Below, one piece after another: positions 1 to 10,238 of a DNA stretch of 64,000 bases. Numbering within the stretch: the stretch's first letter is position 1; every line of letters starts with the position of its first letter. Source of the stretch: Epiperipatus broadwayi (lineage: Eukaryota; Onychophora; Udeonychophora; Euonychophora; Peripatidae); NCBI GenBank assembly GCA_028023455.1, contig JAQFVV010000353.1, positions 744,001 through 808,000 on the forward strand, read 5' to 3'. The position numbers and the translations under genes are program-made. Under the pieces are notes generated by a model, which was given only the letters and a program-made list of their open reading frames with translations, was not told where the DNA came from and did no database searches.

Positions 1-270
1 TTTACTTATATTTAATTATTGAAAGATATTATTTTATTAGATACTGTATCTCAGTAATGTATCTTGATCTAGTCTTAATATTAATTGTCTTGATAGTTAT
101 TGTTTATGTAATGTAACTGTAGTTGAATATTGTTATAATTCATTTAGCCAGATTCTTTTATTCAGTAGTTTTTCCTTTAAGGAAATGGTATAATATATAT
201 ATATGTTAAAATGAAGATTTGCACGGGTTAAATATGTATTTTTTATATATATATATAATATAGTTTGCAG

Positions 271-823
271 GATCCCATGTTAAAAAATTTAAATATTGAT
301 GTACTGACATTTCGACTTGATCATACAAGTCATCTACTGGGTGATAAAAGGTAGAAAGACAGTTGTAGAGGCACTATTTGAAAAAGACATTAAAGTTCCA
401 CCAATAGCAAAAATGTTAAATTAAATTTTTTTTTTAAAAAAATCTTTTCAAATAGGAGGAAGTTTGCATGTATCATCTCGTTTATTGATACAATCTGGCC
501 TTTTAACTATCTCAATGGCTTCTCTGATTTTGCACTGTTAGAGATTATCACATCCAGATAGAAGTCATTGTCATAGTTAAAAAGCCAGATTGTATCAATA
601 AGTGAGATTATACATGCAAACTTTTTCCTATTTGGAAAGATTTTTTTAAAAAACATTCTTAATTTACCATTTTTGCTATTGGTAGAATTTTTAACATTTT
701 TTTTCAAATCAGTGATTGTAGTGCCTCTACAACCGTCTTTCTATCTTTTATCACCCAGTATATGACTTGTGGGATCAAGTTGAAATATCGGTATATCAAT
801 ATTTAAATTTTTTAACACGGATG
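271..823. repeat. Foldback repeat with decayed hammerhead-like cores (family alpha)
   Basis: Two inverted arms (about 271-510 and 572-823) surround a 60-bp spacer; they match over nearly their whole length with scattered substitutions and small indels. Each arm carries a hammerhead-like core: minus strand at about 304-345 and plus strand at 755-790. The stem II hairpin (GACUUG/CAAGUC) is intact on the left and near-intact on the right. GAAA follows it in both arms, but CUGAUGA is mutated (CAGTAGATGA-like on the left), so neither copy should be active. The two motifs diverge from the centre. The unit lies directly upstream of a decayed Penelope-like GIY-YIG domain and may derive from such an element. 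Confidence 0.7.
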
Positions 824-871
824 AACCCCCAAAATATGTCTTTTATATATGCAACCCATATATATTAAATT

Positions 872-1165
872 ATATGTGGATGCAAAAAATTTTATATGGG
901 GGAATCAAGATGTACTTTGGAAAAAAGATTAAAAGAAACATCTACTACTGTGCAATCATGCAAAAAATGCTATAAGTGTTCAGTCTAATATTGCCTCAGT
1001 TTTCTTTGACCATAAATAATCTTGCAATTATAAATTTACCTTTAACTTAGATTACACAAAATATTACATGAAGAAAGAAATCATAAAAACAGACAAATTA
1101 AAGAATCAATTTTTATAAAGCAATTTATATATTGTATAATAAACAGACAATCCACAATTATTGAT
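872..1165 (+). pseudogene. Decayed Penelope-like element, GIY-YIG endonuclease remnant
   Basis: Conceptual translation gives ICGCKKFYMGESRC followed by LEKRLKE, then after stops and frameshifts SVFFDHK-like and HEERNHKNRQIKESIFI, ending near INRQS. These align block by block with the C-terminal GIY-YIG domain of the Penelope-like ORF at 48708-49994 (YIGESRCNIEKRLKEHE, SSSVFFDHEKTCKH, HEERNHSKRKIKEAIFI, INRQ). The metal-binding Glu of the family (IKE) and the Arg after YIG are still visible. Several stops and frameshifts show it is dead. The reverse transcriptase part is not recognisable upstream, where the foldback at 271-823 lies. Confidence 0.8.
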
Positions 1166-1435
1166 ATACACAGTTTTTGAAAAAGCACATGGTATCTGCT
1201 ATTTTTTGTTTTATCTATGTGCTTTTAGTTAATAATGATTACAACATAATCAAAAGTACTTTTGGTTAATTTACATAATATTATTACTATCATGTATTAT
1301 TATTATAATTTAAAATTTATATGTAACATATATTTTATATATATAGGATATTCTTAACTTCTGACAAGATTTATTAAAATTTACAATGTAATAACTGAAA
1401 CGCAGAATTATTATATACCTGTACCTACATATATG

Positions 1436-1609
1436 TAATATATAGGGTATATGAGCACAGATTTTTACACGACCCACCACTCTCTACTCTATCTAATAAC
1501 ACTGATACACTGATCTTTTCAACATATGTGTTTAAGTGTATCAGTGTTATTAGATAGAGTGGAGAGTGGTGGGTCGTGTGAAAGTCTGTACTCATATACC
1601 CTATATATT
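1436..1609. mobile_element. Hairpin MITE (long palindrome)
   Basis: Near-perfect inverted arms at 1436-1510 and 1536-1609 enclose a 25-bp loop. Arms start with TATAGGGTATATGAG and contain ACGACCCACCAC, unusually GC-rich for the surroundings. Only a few mismatches separate the arms, suggesting a fairly young insertion or strong folding. There is no coding capacity. The superfamily cannot be named because no diagnostic target duplication is clear. Confidence 0.75.
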
Positions 1610-1612
1610 AAA

Positions 1613-3586
1613 TTTTACAATATAATTCTAAATATCGAGATATTTGAATTAAAGAGTTAATATGATGGAAAGTAATGCTTCTTACTTCTATCAGTAAGCC
1701 CCATAGTTTTAATAATCATATTACATCACTGTATTAGATTATTTCCATCTTCATTAAATACTGATTGTCTAGAAAATTTTAACCTTTATTTAACTTTTCT
1801 AAATACAAACAAACCTTCAGGCAGACCTTACATAACACTTCTTATTTATTTCCTTTGACTGAAACCTTGAATTATTTTACTTTCCTTATAATTATTATTT
1901 GAGGATAGTGATTTGGATAAAGGCAGTCATTGGCCCATAGTTATCTAATGAAAACAATTAATTGATCCTCTAAAATTAGATGTATTTTTCAAAGTTATGA
2001 CTTTTCAATTATACAGCTTAAATATAATATTAATTCTACTTTAGATATTGTAATGGTTCCAGTGACACTGAAGAATTATTCAATGTTTAATTGTAATCAT
2101 ATCTATAATATTTTATTTGTTTGTTTGTCAAAATTTAGTTGTTTAACATATTTTTTTCAACATTTAAGGAAAGATTTGTTGATCATTTCATTAACATGTT
2201 TTTATTAAGTAGATAAATTGTGCATTAATATAAAAAAATAATAATTTTAATTGCATAAGAAAGTAAGAAATTAAATATATATTTATTTATTTTGTATAAG
2301 TGGGTGTTTATATAAATACATAAAAGCAGTCAACTTTTAAGCAATACCAATATTAATAACAATCAAAAATCTCAATCCGTTGTCAAGGCAACTCCTCTAC
2401 ATTGTATACCATCAATTTGTTACTTTAAAATTTATATTTTAAAGTAATAAGTTTTAATTTTCTAACATATATTAAATGTATATTTTTATAAATTAGTGTA
2501 ACTACCAAAACTCTAGAAGAGAGACAAAAAATATAAAGGTCAAGGATGAGTTTTAAGATAACTATATAAACCAATCTGTAAATTACAAATACACTCACAT
2601 ATCACATACTTCTTCTTTCATCAGTTTGTTTGACATTTTGCAGTTGTGTCTTGTAACCTTTAATGAAGCAAAAGTTTCATTCTGAAAAAAATCAATATCT
2701 TTCTTAAAGGTAACTCTTTATTGTAATCTACTTTCAACAATATTTTTATGGTTCTTTAGAATGTTTTTGAAATAATATAATCATGCTCAGGCTTACTTAA
2801 ATATATTTTTAGTAAATCTTTTTTTTCATTCACTCCACATTCTCAATTGATGATTCTTGAGTGCATGCATTTTTGTGTAAAATATTTTCAAAATCATAAT
2901 TGTTTTATTTGATTAATTCAATTAGAATGATTTAACGGTTAATTTTGTTTAATGATTCCTGGTTCATTCAACTGAAAGAAATCAATCTTCTGTCTCAATA
3001 TATTATGCTTAATCACCTAAAAAATGAGATAAAATTTTATACATCTTAAGTTTCAAAAAAATGTATATTGCAATAGTAAATATATATATAAATTTTTATT
3101 TATAATTTGTTTGTGTGTATTTCTGTCGACAATATTAGCATTAAATATATTGATGTTTGATTGGATTACACCGCCATCATCAGGATAATAAAGATCATTT
3201 AAAACTGTGCAGAAACACTCAAAAAATGATAAATACATATATGTATGTGTGGGTTATGAGTGTGTGTAAACAAACAATTTTATTGGTTTTTTATTGATTC
3301 TATAAATATGTAATTATTTGAAATAATATTAAGTCTTTATGAGCCATCTAAATTATTTTTTTAATTTCTAAGTGTACTTATTAAAGTTTTAGACTATGTT
3401 CTTTTTATTATCCATAGAAGTAAGTACATTTATTCTTATTTGAATGCCGTAGTAACGCCCATACTGATATTAAAGTTTGGAGTCGAAATTAGTTGCATAG
3501 TTGTTTATAATGCCATAATACAAATGTGAAAGGCTCACAAATAAATATGGTAAATGAAAATTAACAATTTACTCTAGATAAATACT
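1613..3586. other. AT-rich sequence, small repeat fragments only
   Basis: No coding or RNA gene is recognisable. A fragment at about 1728-1806 resembles the AT-rich tail of the tRNA/hammerhead SINE family at 24662-25185. A fragment at about 2330-2400 matches the terminal sequence of the repeat at 4480-5204 (AGCAGTCAAC, CAATATTAATAACAATC). The rest looks like unconstrained AT-rich DNA. Confidence 0.5.
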
Positions 3587-3970
3587 TTGCATATATTAGA
3601 GATATATATGAGAGATAGTGACCTGGGCCAACTGATGAGTGCTGGTTCAGCACGAAATGCATCTTGGGTGTCATTTGTCTTTTATTATATCCTTATTTAT
3701 ATGAATTTGAAAAGGATGGGGAAGTATGGAGATGTTTATTATATCTATAAAGATATTACATACGGGACAGAGAAAAGTGAATAACTCCGTGTGTTTAAAT
3801 TAAAAAATCAGATATATTAATCTTTAACAGAGGTTTAAAGTTTATATCTGTGTTAGAGATAATCTCTAGTTTTGAAAATGATTAGTAATAGTCATTAGTG
3901 TATTTATCTGAGATGGATGGCGTCAAAGTTGTGAGTTGAAGGAGTTTGACAATGGTAAATGAAAATGTAA
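3587..3970 (+). repeat. Hammerhead-bearing repeat (family beta), long copy
   Basis: A repeat of about 380 bp beginning just upstream of a hammerhead ribozyme. Its downstream part, from about 3700, matches 40441-40710 over about 270 bp (GGAGAT..TTATTTATATC-like, GATATTACA, CTCCGTGTGTTTAA, AGGTTTAAAGTTTATAT, GATAATCTCTAGTTT, GATTAGTAAT). The hammerhead segment itself recurs, decayed, in both arms of the foldback at 42300-43190. The short ORF across it is an accident of the ribozyme sequence and shows no protein-family signal. Confidence 0.75.
3618..3674 (+). ncRNA. Type I hammerhead ribozyme, intact-looking core
   Basis: All conserved elements are present. Outer stem I is GTGAC 3618-3622 with GTCAT 3670-3674. 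An internal loop follows (CTGGG against GT). Inner stem I is CCAA 3628-3631 with TTGG 3664-3667. The core CTGATGA is 3632-3638. Stem II is GTGCTG 3639-3644 with CAGCAC 3648-3653, closed by a GTT loop. GAAA is 3654-3657 and the palindromic stem III ATGCAT is 3657-3662. The predicted cleavage triplet AUC ends at C3663. The lower and upper stem I segments separated by an internal loop are typical of type I hammerheads. The zero-loop palindromic stem III suggests activity as a dimer, as described for Penelope-like and retrozyme hammerheads. Confidence 0.88.
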
Positions 3971-4479
3971 CAATAAATGTATAAATAAATATTTTATCAT
4001 CACTATAAATATATAATTGCTTTAAATATTATCTTTAGATTAAAAAATTGACCAATATCAGTGCGATGTGTTTTTAAGGAAGTTAGTGATGGTAGTTAGG
4101 AATATATGCAGTGAAAAGTTTGAATAATATTTTCATCAATAAATAAAAATACTTTACATTATAAATGAACATGGATTTGATCCAAGTATTGTTGAAGTTA
4201 TTTATGAAGATAAAAATGATAGAAAGAAAAAAATAAAATAATTTAATTTAATATGCAAAATGAACCTATAAAAGTCTGAGAATCAGTAGTATTCAAAGAA
4301 GGAAAAAATGTTTTCTTTTACCTTTATTTAATATTAAAATGTTGTTTAGTTGATAACCATAAGAATGGCACAAATATATTGAAATTATAAAAAGATTTTA
4401 AAGAAAATATTAAAGTATTTACTTTGTTGTAAAATCTTTATATTAAATATTAATGGTATAGACATTTTACATATATATA

Positions 4480-5204
4480 TATGTAAATTCATTGAAAGCT
4501 GTCAACATTTAGACAATATCAATAACAATTAACAATCTTAATTTGTTGTCAAGATAACCTCCTTTTAATTGAAACTTGACCACCGAAAGTGAAACTATTG
4601 ATACAAAAAAGTTTAAAACTCATTAAACAGGTAAACATAATCTGTTCTTAATGTTCTCTAACAAATTGTCAATTATAACATTCAAATTGCAATATATAAC
4701 TTCCAAACTGCACTCCAACAAAGTATTATTTAAATAATAAAGCTCATAATATTCCAGGCTAGATACATTTATAAATGTAAATTCATTGAAAGCAGTCACC
4801 ACTTAGACAATGCCAATATTAATAACAATCAACAAACTCATTCTATTGTTAAGGAAACCTTTTAATAATAAAGGTGGAAATCTATCCTTATTTATGGTCT
4901 AATATGTTTACATAATCCCTAAAGATTGTAACTTGATCACAGAGAATGAAATTATTCTGTTTTCAGAACAGGTTATATGTACCTGTTTAATACGGTTTAA
5001 ACTCCTTTATATCAATAATTTCATTTTTTGTGGTGAAGTTGCAATCTTGTAAAGTTTATATAAGCATATTAGATCATAAATAAAGATTGATTCCACCTTT
5101 ATTGTTAAAAGAAAGTTGCCATGACAACAGATTGAGATTGTTGATTATTATTAATATTAGTATTGTTTAAGTGTTAAATGTTTTTAAGGAATTTACATTT
5201 ATAA
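4480..5204. repeat. Foldback plus an extra copy of a short interspersed repeat
   Basis: Arms at about 4765-4958 and 5018-5204 are inverted copies around a 59-bp spacer. A third, direct copy of the outer part lies at about 4480-4660. Shared blocks are TGTAAATTCATTGAAAGC, AACAATCAACAA and GTTGTCAAGGCAAC-like. Related fragments occur at 2330-2400 and 45048-45125. No protein is encoded. A short hairpin followed by GAAA or AAAC occurs near the centre but no CUGANGA is present, so I do not call a ribozyme. Confidence 0.65.
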
Positions 5205-5215
5205 ACCTATCTAAC

Positions 5216-5930
5216 CTTCAGCATTATTAGCTATAATATATATATATTAACCTTTAGACATTATAATAATAATGACTTTTACTTGGAAACATTATATAAA
5301 TTTATTTTGCTGGATAATATTTTCATTCATAAACTTAAAATTATCTTCTTTTAGCACAATAATTTATGATTTTGGATTAGTTAAATTTTTCTAAATGTAA
5401 TCACTATATTGTACTATAGTCTGGAATATCACAATTTGAAGTTTTAAATTGATAATAATATTACAAGTATCTATTTCATGATAAACTTGTAACACTTTTA
5501 TTAACAATAATTAGTATCAAGGAGATTTTTGTTTATCAGACCCTACCAGTATGGGCCATAATTGCATATTAGCATCATTAAAAATATCTTTCATTCAGCT
5601 TTTCCAATTATTTCTGTAATCCTTGATCTGCCTTTTTCCACTCAAAACTACAGTATTTATTCTAAATTCATTAGATATTATTTAAAATTATTACTCCCAT
5701 GATTTAACATGTTGATTCAAGTATTGTTAATAGTTATTCCAATAAAATAAATATTAATACTAGAAAATGTCAAAATATTGTGAAAATGTTGGGAAATGTT
5801 AGCTAAAACAGCATCTTAATTATTAATAATGTTGATCTTAAAAAAAAAACGTTTTACAACCAATTAATTTTTTAAAAATAAAACTGTAATTAGGGTTTTT
5901 GTGTAGGTTTGTTATTATGGTATTTTAATT
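5216..5930. other. AT-rich sequence, nothing recognised
   Basis: No ORF of note, no RNA signature and no clear repeat apart from short AT runs. Confidence 0.5.
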
Positions 5931-5967
5931 GTATTTATATATTGGATTATTTCCATCATCTAATATT

Positions 5968-6138
5968 AAGTAATATTTACTAAGGCTGTGACCTCAAGAA
6001 TGTGCACATAAAAATGCGATAATAGGGACCTCTACCGGTCTTAACCACAAGCTTACATTTTGGAAGACCTGTAGAGGTCCCTACTATCGCATTTTTATAT
6101 GCATATTCTTGAGGTTACAGCCTTCGTAAATATTACTT
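5968..6138. mobile_element. Hairpin MITE, copy 1 (GGCTGTAACC family)
   Basis: Inverted arms 5968-6042 and 6064-6138 with a 21-bp loop. Arms share TAAGGCTGTGACCTCAAGAA and the relatively GC-rich block AGGGACCTCTACCGG. A second copy lies at 26080-26265. Flanking sequence on both sides (ATCATCTAATATTA) matches the tail of the SINE-like family at 24662-25185, so this copy appears to sit inside an older repeat. It is non-coding. Confidence 0.8.
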
Positions 6139-6278
6139 AAGTAATCAATGTGCATATCATAATAAATTTATAATCATCTAATATTATGTATTGAATGTCT
6201 TTAGAAAAATTTCACTTTATTTAATTTTTTCAATTACACATCTCATAAAGGAATGCCCGGCCAAAATATGGACTTCTT

Positions 6279-7063
6279 GTGGTCAAAAGGAAAATAAGTT
6301 TCCCAAATGTAAAGCACCTCATAGACTTGCATCTGCCAATGTCAGACAATGAAATGCCAACCACAAACACTCTAGGCCCGCATACTGCTGAAGCTGAAGT
6401 CGAATCCTATAGTTCATTAACCAACACCAAAGACCTTATGAATACTTCTACTGAACTCAAAGGAAAACCATCCCATGACAGCGAACAGATCCAAATAACA
6501 TATCAAAACCCAAATGGCACCAAGCCCAGAGATAACTCACAGAAACCAAACAATTTACCAAAAAGCTCAAAATCAAAAGAACAAAATTACGCCTCTAGAT
6601 GCAAAAATCTAACAATCTTGTCTGACGATACAGACAATGCACTTCTCAGCATAGACCATCAAGACCATAGCAATGCACTCGGAACTTCAAAACCTCTAAG
6701 GTCAAAACCAGCAGTTACTAACACTAAATCTATAATGGACACATCGAAACTATCAATACCCTATATGAATTCATCCCATATGAAAGCTCCCACACCTACA
6801 AAAAATAGATCTTCACCAGCCATCTTGGACTATGACTCAGACATGGATATCAACCTACCTTGTAATGCCAATAATAAATGAAAATCTTCCAAACTTTCAA
6901 AGGCCTACTCTGAGGAAGAAGACTCATACTTATTTCCTGCTTCTGAACCAAACTATCTAAAGTTCTCCCTTCCCTACAGTGTAAATTCTATTCTGGAAAA
7001 AACAAGAGGAATGTACAAAGCACACCCAAAAACCCTCTCAGTCATGATTCACACAACAATGAA
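6279..7063 (+). pseudogene. LINE ORF1, upstream duplicate (broken)
   Basis: First of two tandem copies of a LINE ORF1. It opens 200 codons (6279-6881) and then stops at a TGA where the downstream copy has CGA (AAATGAAAA against AAACGAAAA), a CpG transition. Frame continues with KAYSEEEDSYL and NYLKFSLPYSVNSILEK, as in the intact copy, until a frameshift. The protein is Ser/Thr/Asn/Pro-rich, acidic-to-basic and of low complexity, with no RRM or zinc knuckle visible. This is common for poorly conserved ORF1 proteins. Assignment as ORF1 rests on position directly upstream of an endonuclease/reverse transcriptase ORF. Confidence 0.65.
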
Positions 7064-7825
7064 ACTGTAAAGCACCTTAGACTTACATTTGCCAATGTCA
7101 GACAATGAAATGCCAATCACAAACACTCCAGGCCCACATACTGCTGAAACTGAAGTTGAATCCTATAGTTCATTAACCACCACCAAAGACCTTATGAATC
7201 CTTCTACTGAACTCAAGGGAAAACCATCCCATGACAGCGAACAGATCCAAATAACATATCAAAACCCAAATGGCACCAAGCCCAGAGATAACTCACAGAA
7301 ACCAGACAATTTACCAAAAAGCTCAAAATCAAAAGAACAAAATAGCGCTTCTAGATGCAAAAATCTAACAATCTTGTCTGACGATACAGACAATGCACTT
7401 CTCAGTATAAACAATCAAGATCATAGCAATGCACTCGGAACTGCAAAACCTCTAAGATCAAAACCAGCGGTTACTAACACTAAATCTATAATGGACACAT
7501 CAAAACTATCAATACCCTATATGAATTCATCCCATATGAAAGCTCTCACACCTACTTCACCACCCATCTCATACTATGACTCAGACATGGATATCAACCT
7601 ACCTCATAATGCCAATAATAAACGAAAATCTTCCAAACTTTCAAAGGCCTACTCTGAGGAAGAAGACTCATACTTATCTCCTGCTTCTGAACCAAACTAC
7701 CTAAAGTTCTCCCTTCCCTACAGTGTAAATTCTATTCTAGAAAAAAACCAAGAGGAAGGTACAAAGCACACCCAAAAACCTCTCAGTCATGATTCATACA
7801 ACAATGAAACTGAGCTCATTTGAGC
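6306..7825 (+). repeat. Tandem duplication of LINE ORF1 region (2 x ~756 bp)
   Basis: The block from TGTAAAGCACC through CAACAATGAAACT occurs twice head-to-tail (about 6306-7063 and 7064-7825). Identity is high, with scattered substitutions and one short indel near 6800/7555. The copies differ enough that assembly duplication is less likely than a genomic duplication. Confidence 0.85.
7089..7823 (+). CDS. LINE ORF1-like protein, downstream duplicate (open, 244 aa)
   Basis: Second tandem copy, open for 244 codons and about 90% identical by eye to the upstream copy at a period of about 756 bp. Ser, Asn, Lys and Pro dominate. No known domain is visible; the acidic patch EEEDSYLSP lies near residue 195 and the C-terminal third (YLKFSLPYSVNSILEK) is the least degenerate in composition. 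It ends about 110 bp before sequence encoding the endonuclease start, the usual ORF1-ORF2 order. Coding status is open but likely dead, because the downstream ORF2 is broken. Confidence 0.6.
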   Translation: MPMSDNEMPITNTPGPHTAETEVESYSSLTTTKDLMNPSTELKGKPSHDSEQIQITYQNPNGTKPRDNSQKPDNLPKSSKSKEQNSASRCKNLTILSDDTDNALLSINNQDHSNALGTAKPLRSKPAVTNTKSIMDTSKLSIPYMNSSHMKALTPTSPPISYYDSDMDINLPHNANNKRKSSKLSKAYSEEEDSYLSPASEPNYLKFSLPYSVNSILEKNQEEGTKHTQKPLSHDSYNNETELI

Positions 7826-7934
7826 TGATTTTCACAGGCCATCCTTGCCAGATCAGAAATTCAGTGATCACAAGGACCATTACAACCCTCAATCAAAGGT
7901 TCTGCTGGCGGTAAAACCAAGCAGCAATAATCTT

Positions 7935-9850
7935 TATGGATAGGATCAAGTGCCAAATCATTGGTCTCAACATCAGGAGAATAAATTCTCCTGACCATTG
8001 ATATGCGATTAGACATTTTTTCCATCTTACATCTCCTCATATTTTATTCTTAGGAGAGACTAAATATCACCTAAACTCCAACCCTCACATAATACATGAA
8101 CTTTCAAAACTGGGCTTCACTCTTCTGTCTACTAATACATCAGCTGCTGGAGGGGTAGGAATCATCATTAATAACAGGAAACCACCTTCTTCCTATAAAG
8201 TGCTTTACCATGATGCCAATCTCATTGCAATCAAGCTTATATACCAATCTAGTGAATTCATTGCAATTTATGTATACTGCCAGAACAACCCATTGACCTA
8301 TTCTAGAATAATTCACACCATAAATCTCATCACTGCAAACAACACAGGCCCTACAATCCTCTTAGGGGACTTCAACCTGCAATATGATGTGTTCACACGG
8401 AAATACCTTCATCTCTTAGCCAGGGGTTTCATAAATGGCAGAGGTTTCTTTCCTGCAGATGCATACTCATTCTATATGAAGAGCTCTAGAATGCTGATTG
8501 ACCTAATGTTTTACACCTCAGAGCTGCACTATGGTTTGGAAGCCAAGCTTCAACTCGTTCCCTTTTCAGACCATCTTGCCCTGATAGCATCTCTAGATCT
8601 GGACTGCTATACTCCCATAGACTTCATTAAAACAATCAGAATTATAACTAAAACTGCTGCCATGAAAGCTGTTTTCTCAGATGCCTATATACTCTTTGAA
8701 AAAATTGACATTCTTAACATAAATCCAGAGGAAGCCTGGTTCACCTTCACAGGCATCCTCCAAACCGTAATCATACAGCACACCCAAAAACATAAAGGGT
8801 CAACAACTCTTATGAATGAGCTTGATCTGCTTACACCATAGGATTAAAAACTTCTCAAGTAATGGTACTATAGACAACCTCCTATTACTTAAAACACAAT
8901 GCAAGCAGAAACAAGCTGCGATTGCTGAAATAATAGCAACAAAAAATGCTAGGTTATACTTACCTGGCCAACACTGCTGGACACATGGCTATCTCAGATG
9001 GGCTCTGGGAGCAAGGAAGAAACAAAAAACTTCTTTGCCCCTCCTCATCAGTGGTAGCCATACCTTTGGCAACCAAATGATCATCCAAATAGTCATATTT
9101 CAATAACCGCCTGTCAAACTCTGTTCCCTACCCCACAAATCAGTGGCATGAGACATCACAAAACAATGAACATGGAATAACAATATCAAATATCAAAAAC
9201 CACTTGGCCACCCTACATTCCAATGTCCATCCAGGACTACATGGCATCCCAAAGTTCATAATTACGCACCTTGAGAATTTCACAGCTCCCATAGAATTAA
9301 AACTAATTAACCATCTTGCAAACAGAAAAAACTATCCCCAAACTTTATCCCATAGCAATGGTCCCCTTCCTTAAGAAAACCGGGACCCATCTCCTCTATC
9401 TAGCATAAGACCAATCTCCATGACCCCAATTTTTTTAAGGTCATTGAAGGGGTGATCAAGGAGAAAATACAAGATGTTATTCTGGACAACATATCCCAGT
9501 TGCAATTCACAAAAAAGGGCTCATCCACACTATCTGCAATCGGGGAGTAAGAATCTATACAAACCCATTGCCGTTCAACTAGACATCTCTGAAGCATTTG
9601 ATACAGTAGATGTCAACATCCTGCTCAATTGCCTCTCAGCACTAGACATTCCAACTCAAATCATTCAGATATTGGACAATCTACTAAATAACAGATTGGT
9701 CCACATTTCCCTGAATGGTTTCTTTACAGATGAACCTTCATACCCCAAGGATCTCCACTTAGCAGTCTCCTATTTATACTCTACTTAAACCCCCTTCTTA
9801 AACAGATTGAGGCAGAACTTCCAGGCATCTATATACCCCAGCTGAAGAAA
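7935..9850 (+). pseudogene. LINE ORF2: AP-endonuclease and partial reverse transcriptase
   Basis: Endonuclease blocks appear in order: IIGLNIRRINSP (Asn motif) near 7955, FLGETKYH (Glu motif) near 8045, AAGGVGIIINN near 8150, ILLGDFNLQYD near 8360, SRMLIDLMFYT near 8490 and VPFSDHLALIASL near 8560. The longest open stretch is 8200-8841. After stops and frameshifts, reverse transcriptase blocks follow: RPISMT-like and FFKVIEGVIKEKI near 9430, GSSTLSAI near 9530, DISEAFDTVD near 9580 and YPKGSPLSSLLFILYLNPLL near 9740. The element breaks off at about 9850, before the YxDD motif, and no 3' UTR or poly-A tail is visible. This fits an APE-type non-LTR retrotransposon of the Jockey/CR1/L2 kind; the clade is not resolved. 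Confidence 0.88.
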
Positions 9851-10238
9851 CACTGTATTATGAAGCATATTTTTTTAATTATTTTTTGAGCTTGCATATA
9901 AATGTTTCAGACAAGCGATGTTAGGAAGTATGCGTTGTTGAATTACTTTCTTTTAATCATCAGGTTCATGACACTGATTAAAACTATGATTGAAAAGTTT
10001 AGAATTTGAATACAACTTATCATCAAAATATTATATTTATCTATCATTATTAAATATAATGTTATTATGGAGTAAATGATGTATAAAGTTATTTCATATT
10101 TTCCATAATTGCCTGGATTTTAGATATTTTTTCTTCTACCATGTAGATCATATGCTTGAAAAATCAATTGTAATCTTCAAAAGTGTTAAGAGCAAAAATA
10201 GACTTTATACTATATTGATACATAGATGGTTATAAATA

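Noticed and set aside
3140-3195. Minus-strand CTGATGATGGCGGTG resembling a hammerhead start
   Set aside because: No stem II hairpin and no GAAA at the right distance.
4565-5040. Hairpin plus GAAAC within the 4480-5204 repeat as a further hammerhead family
   Set aside because: CUGANGA is missing in every copy; therefore this foldback was not counted in the divergent-orientation observation.
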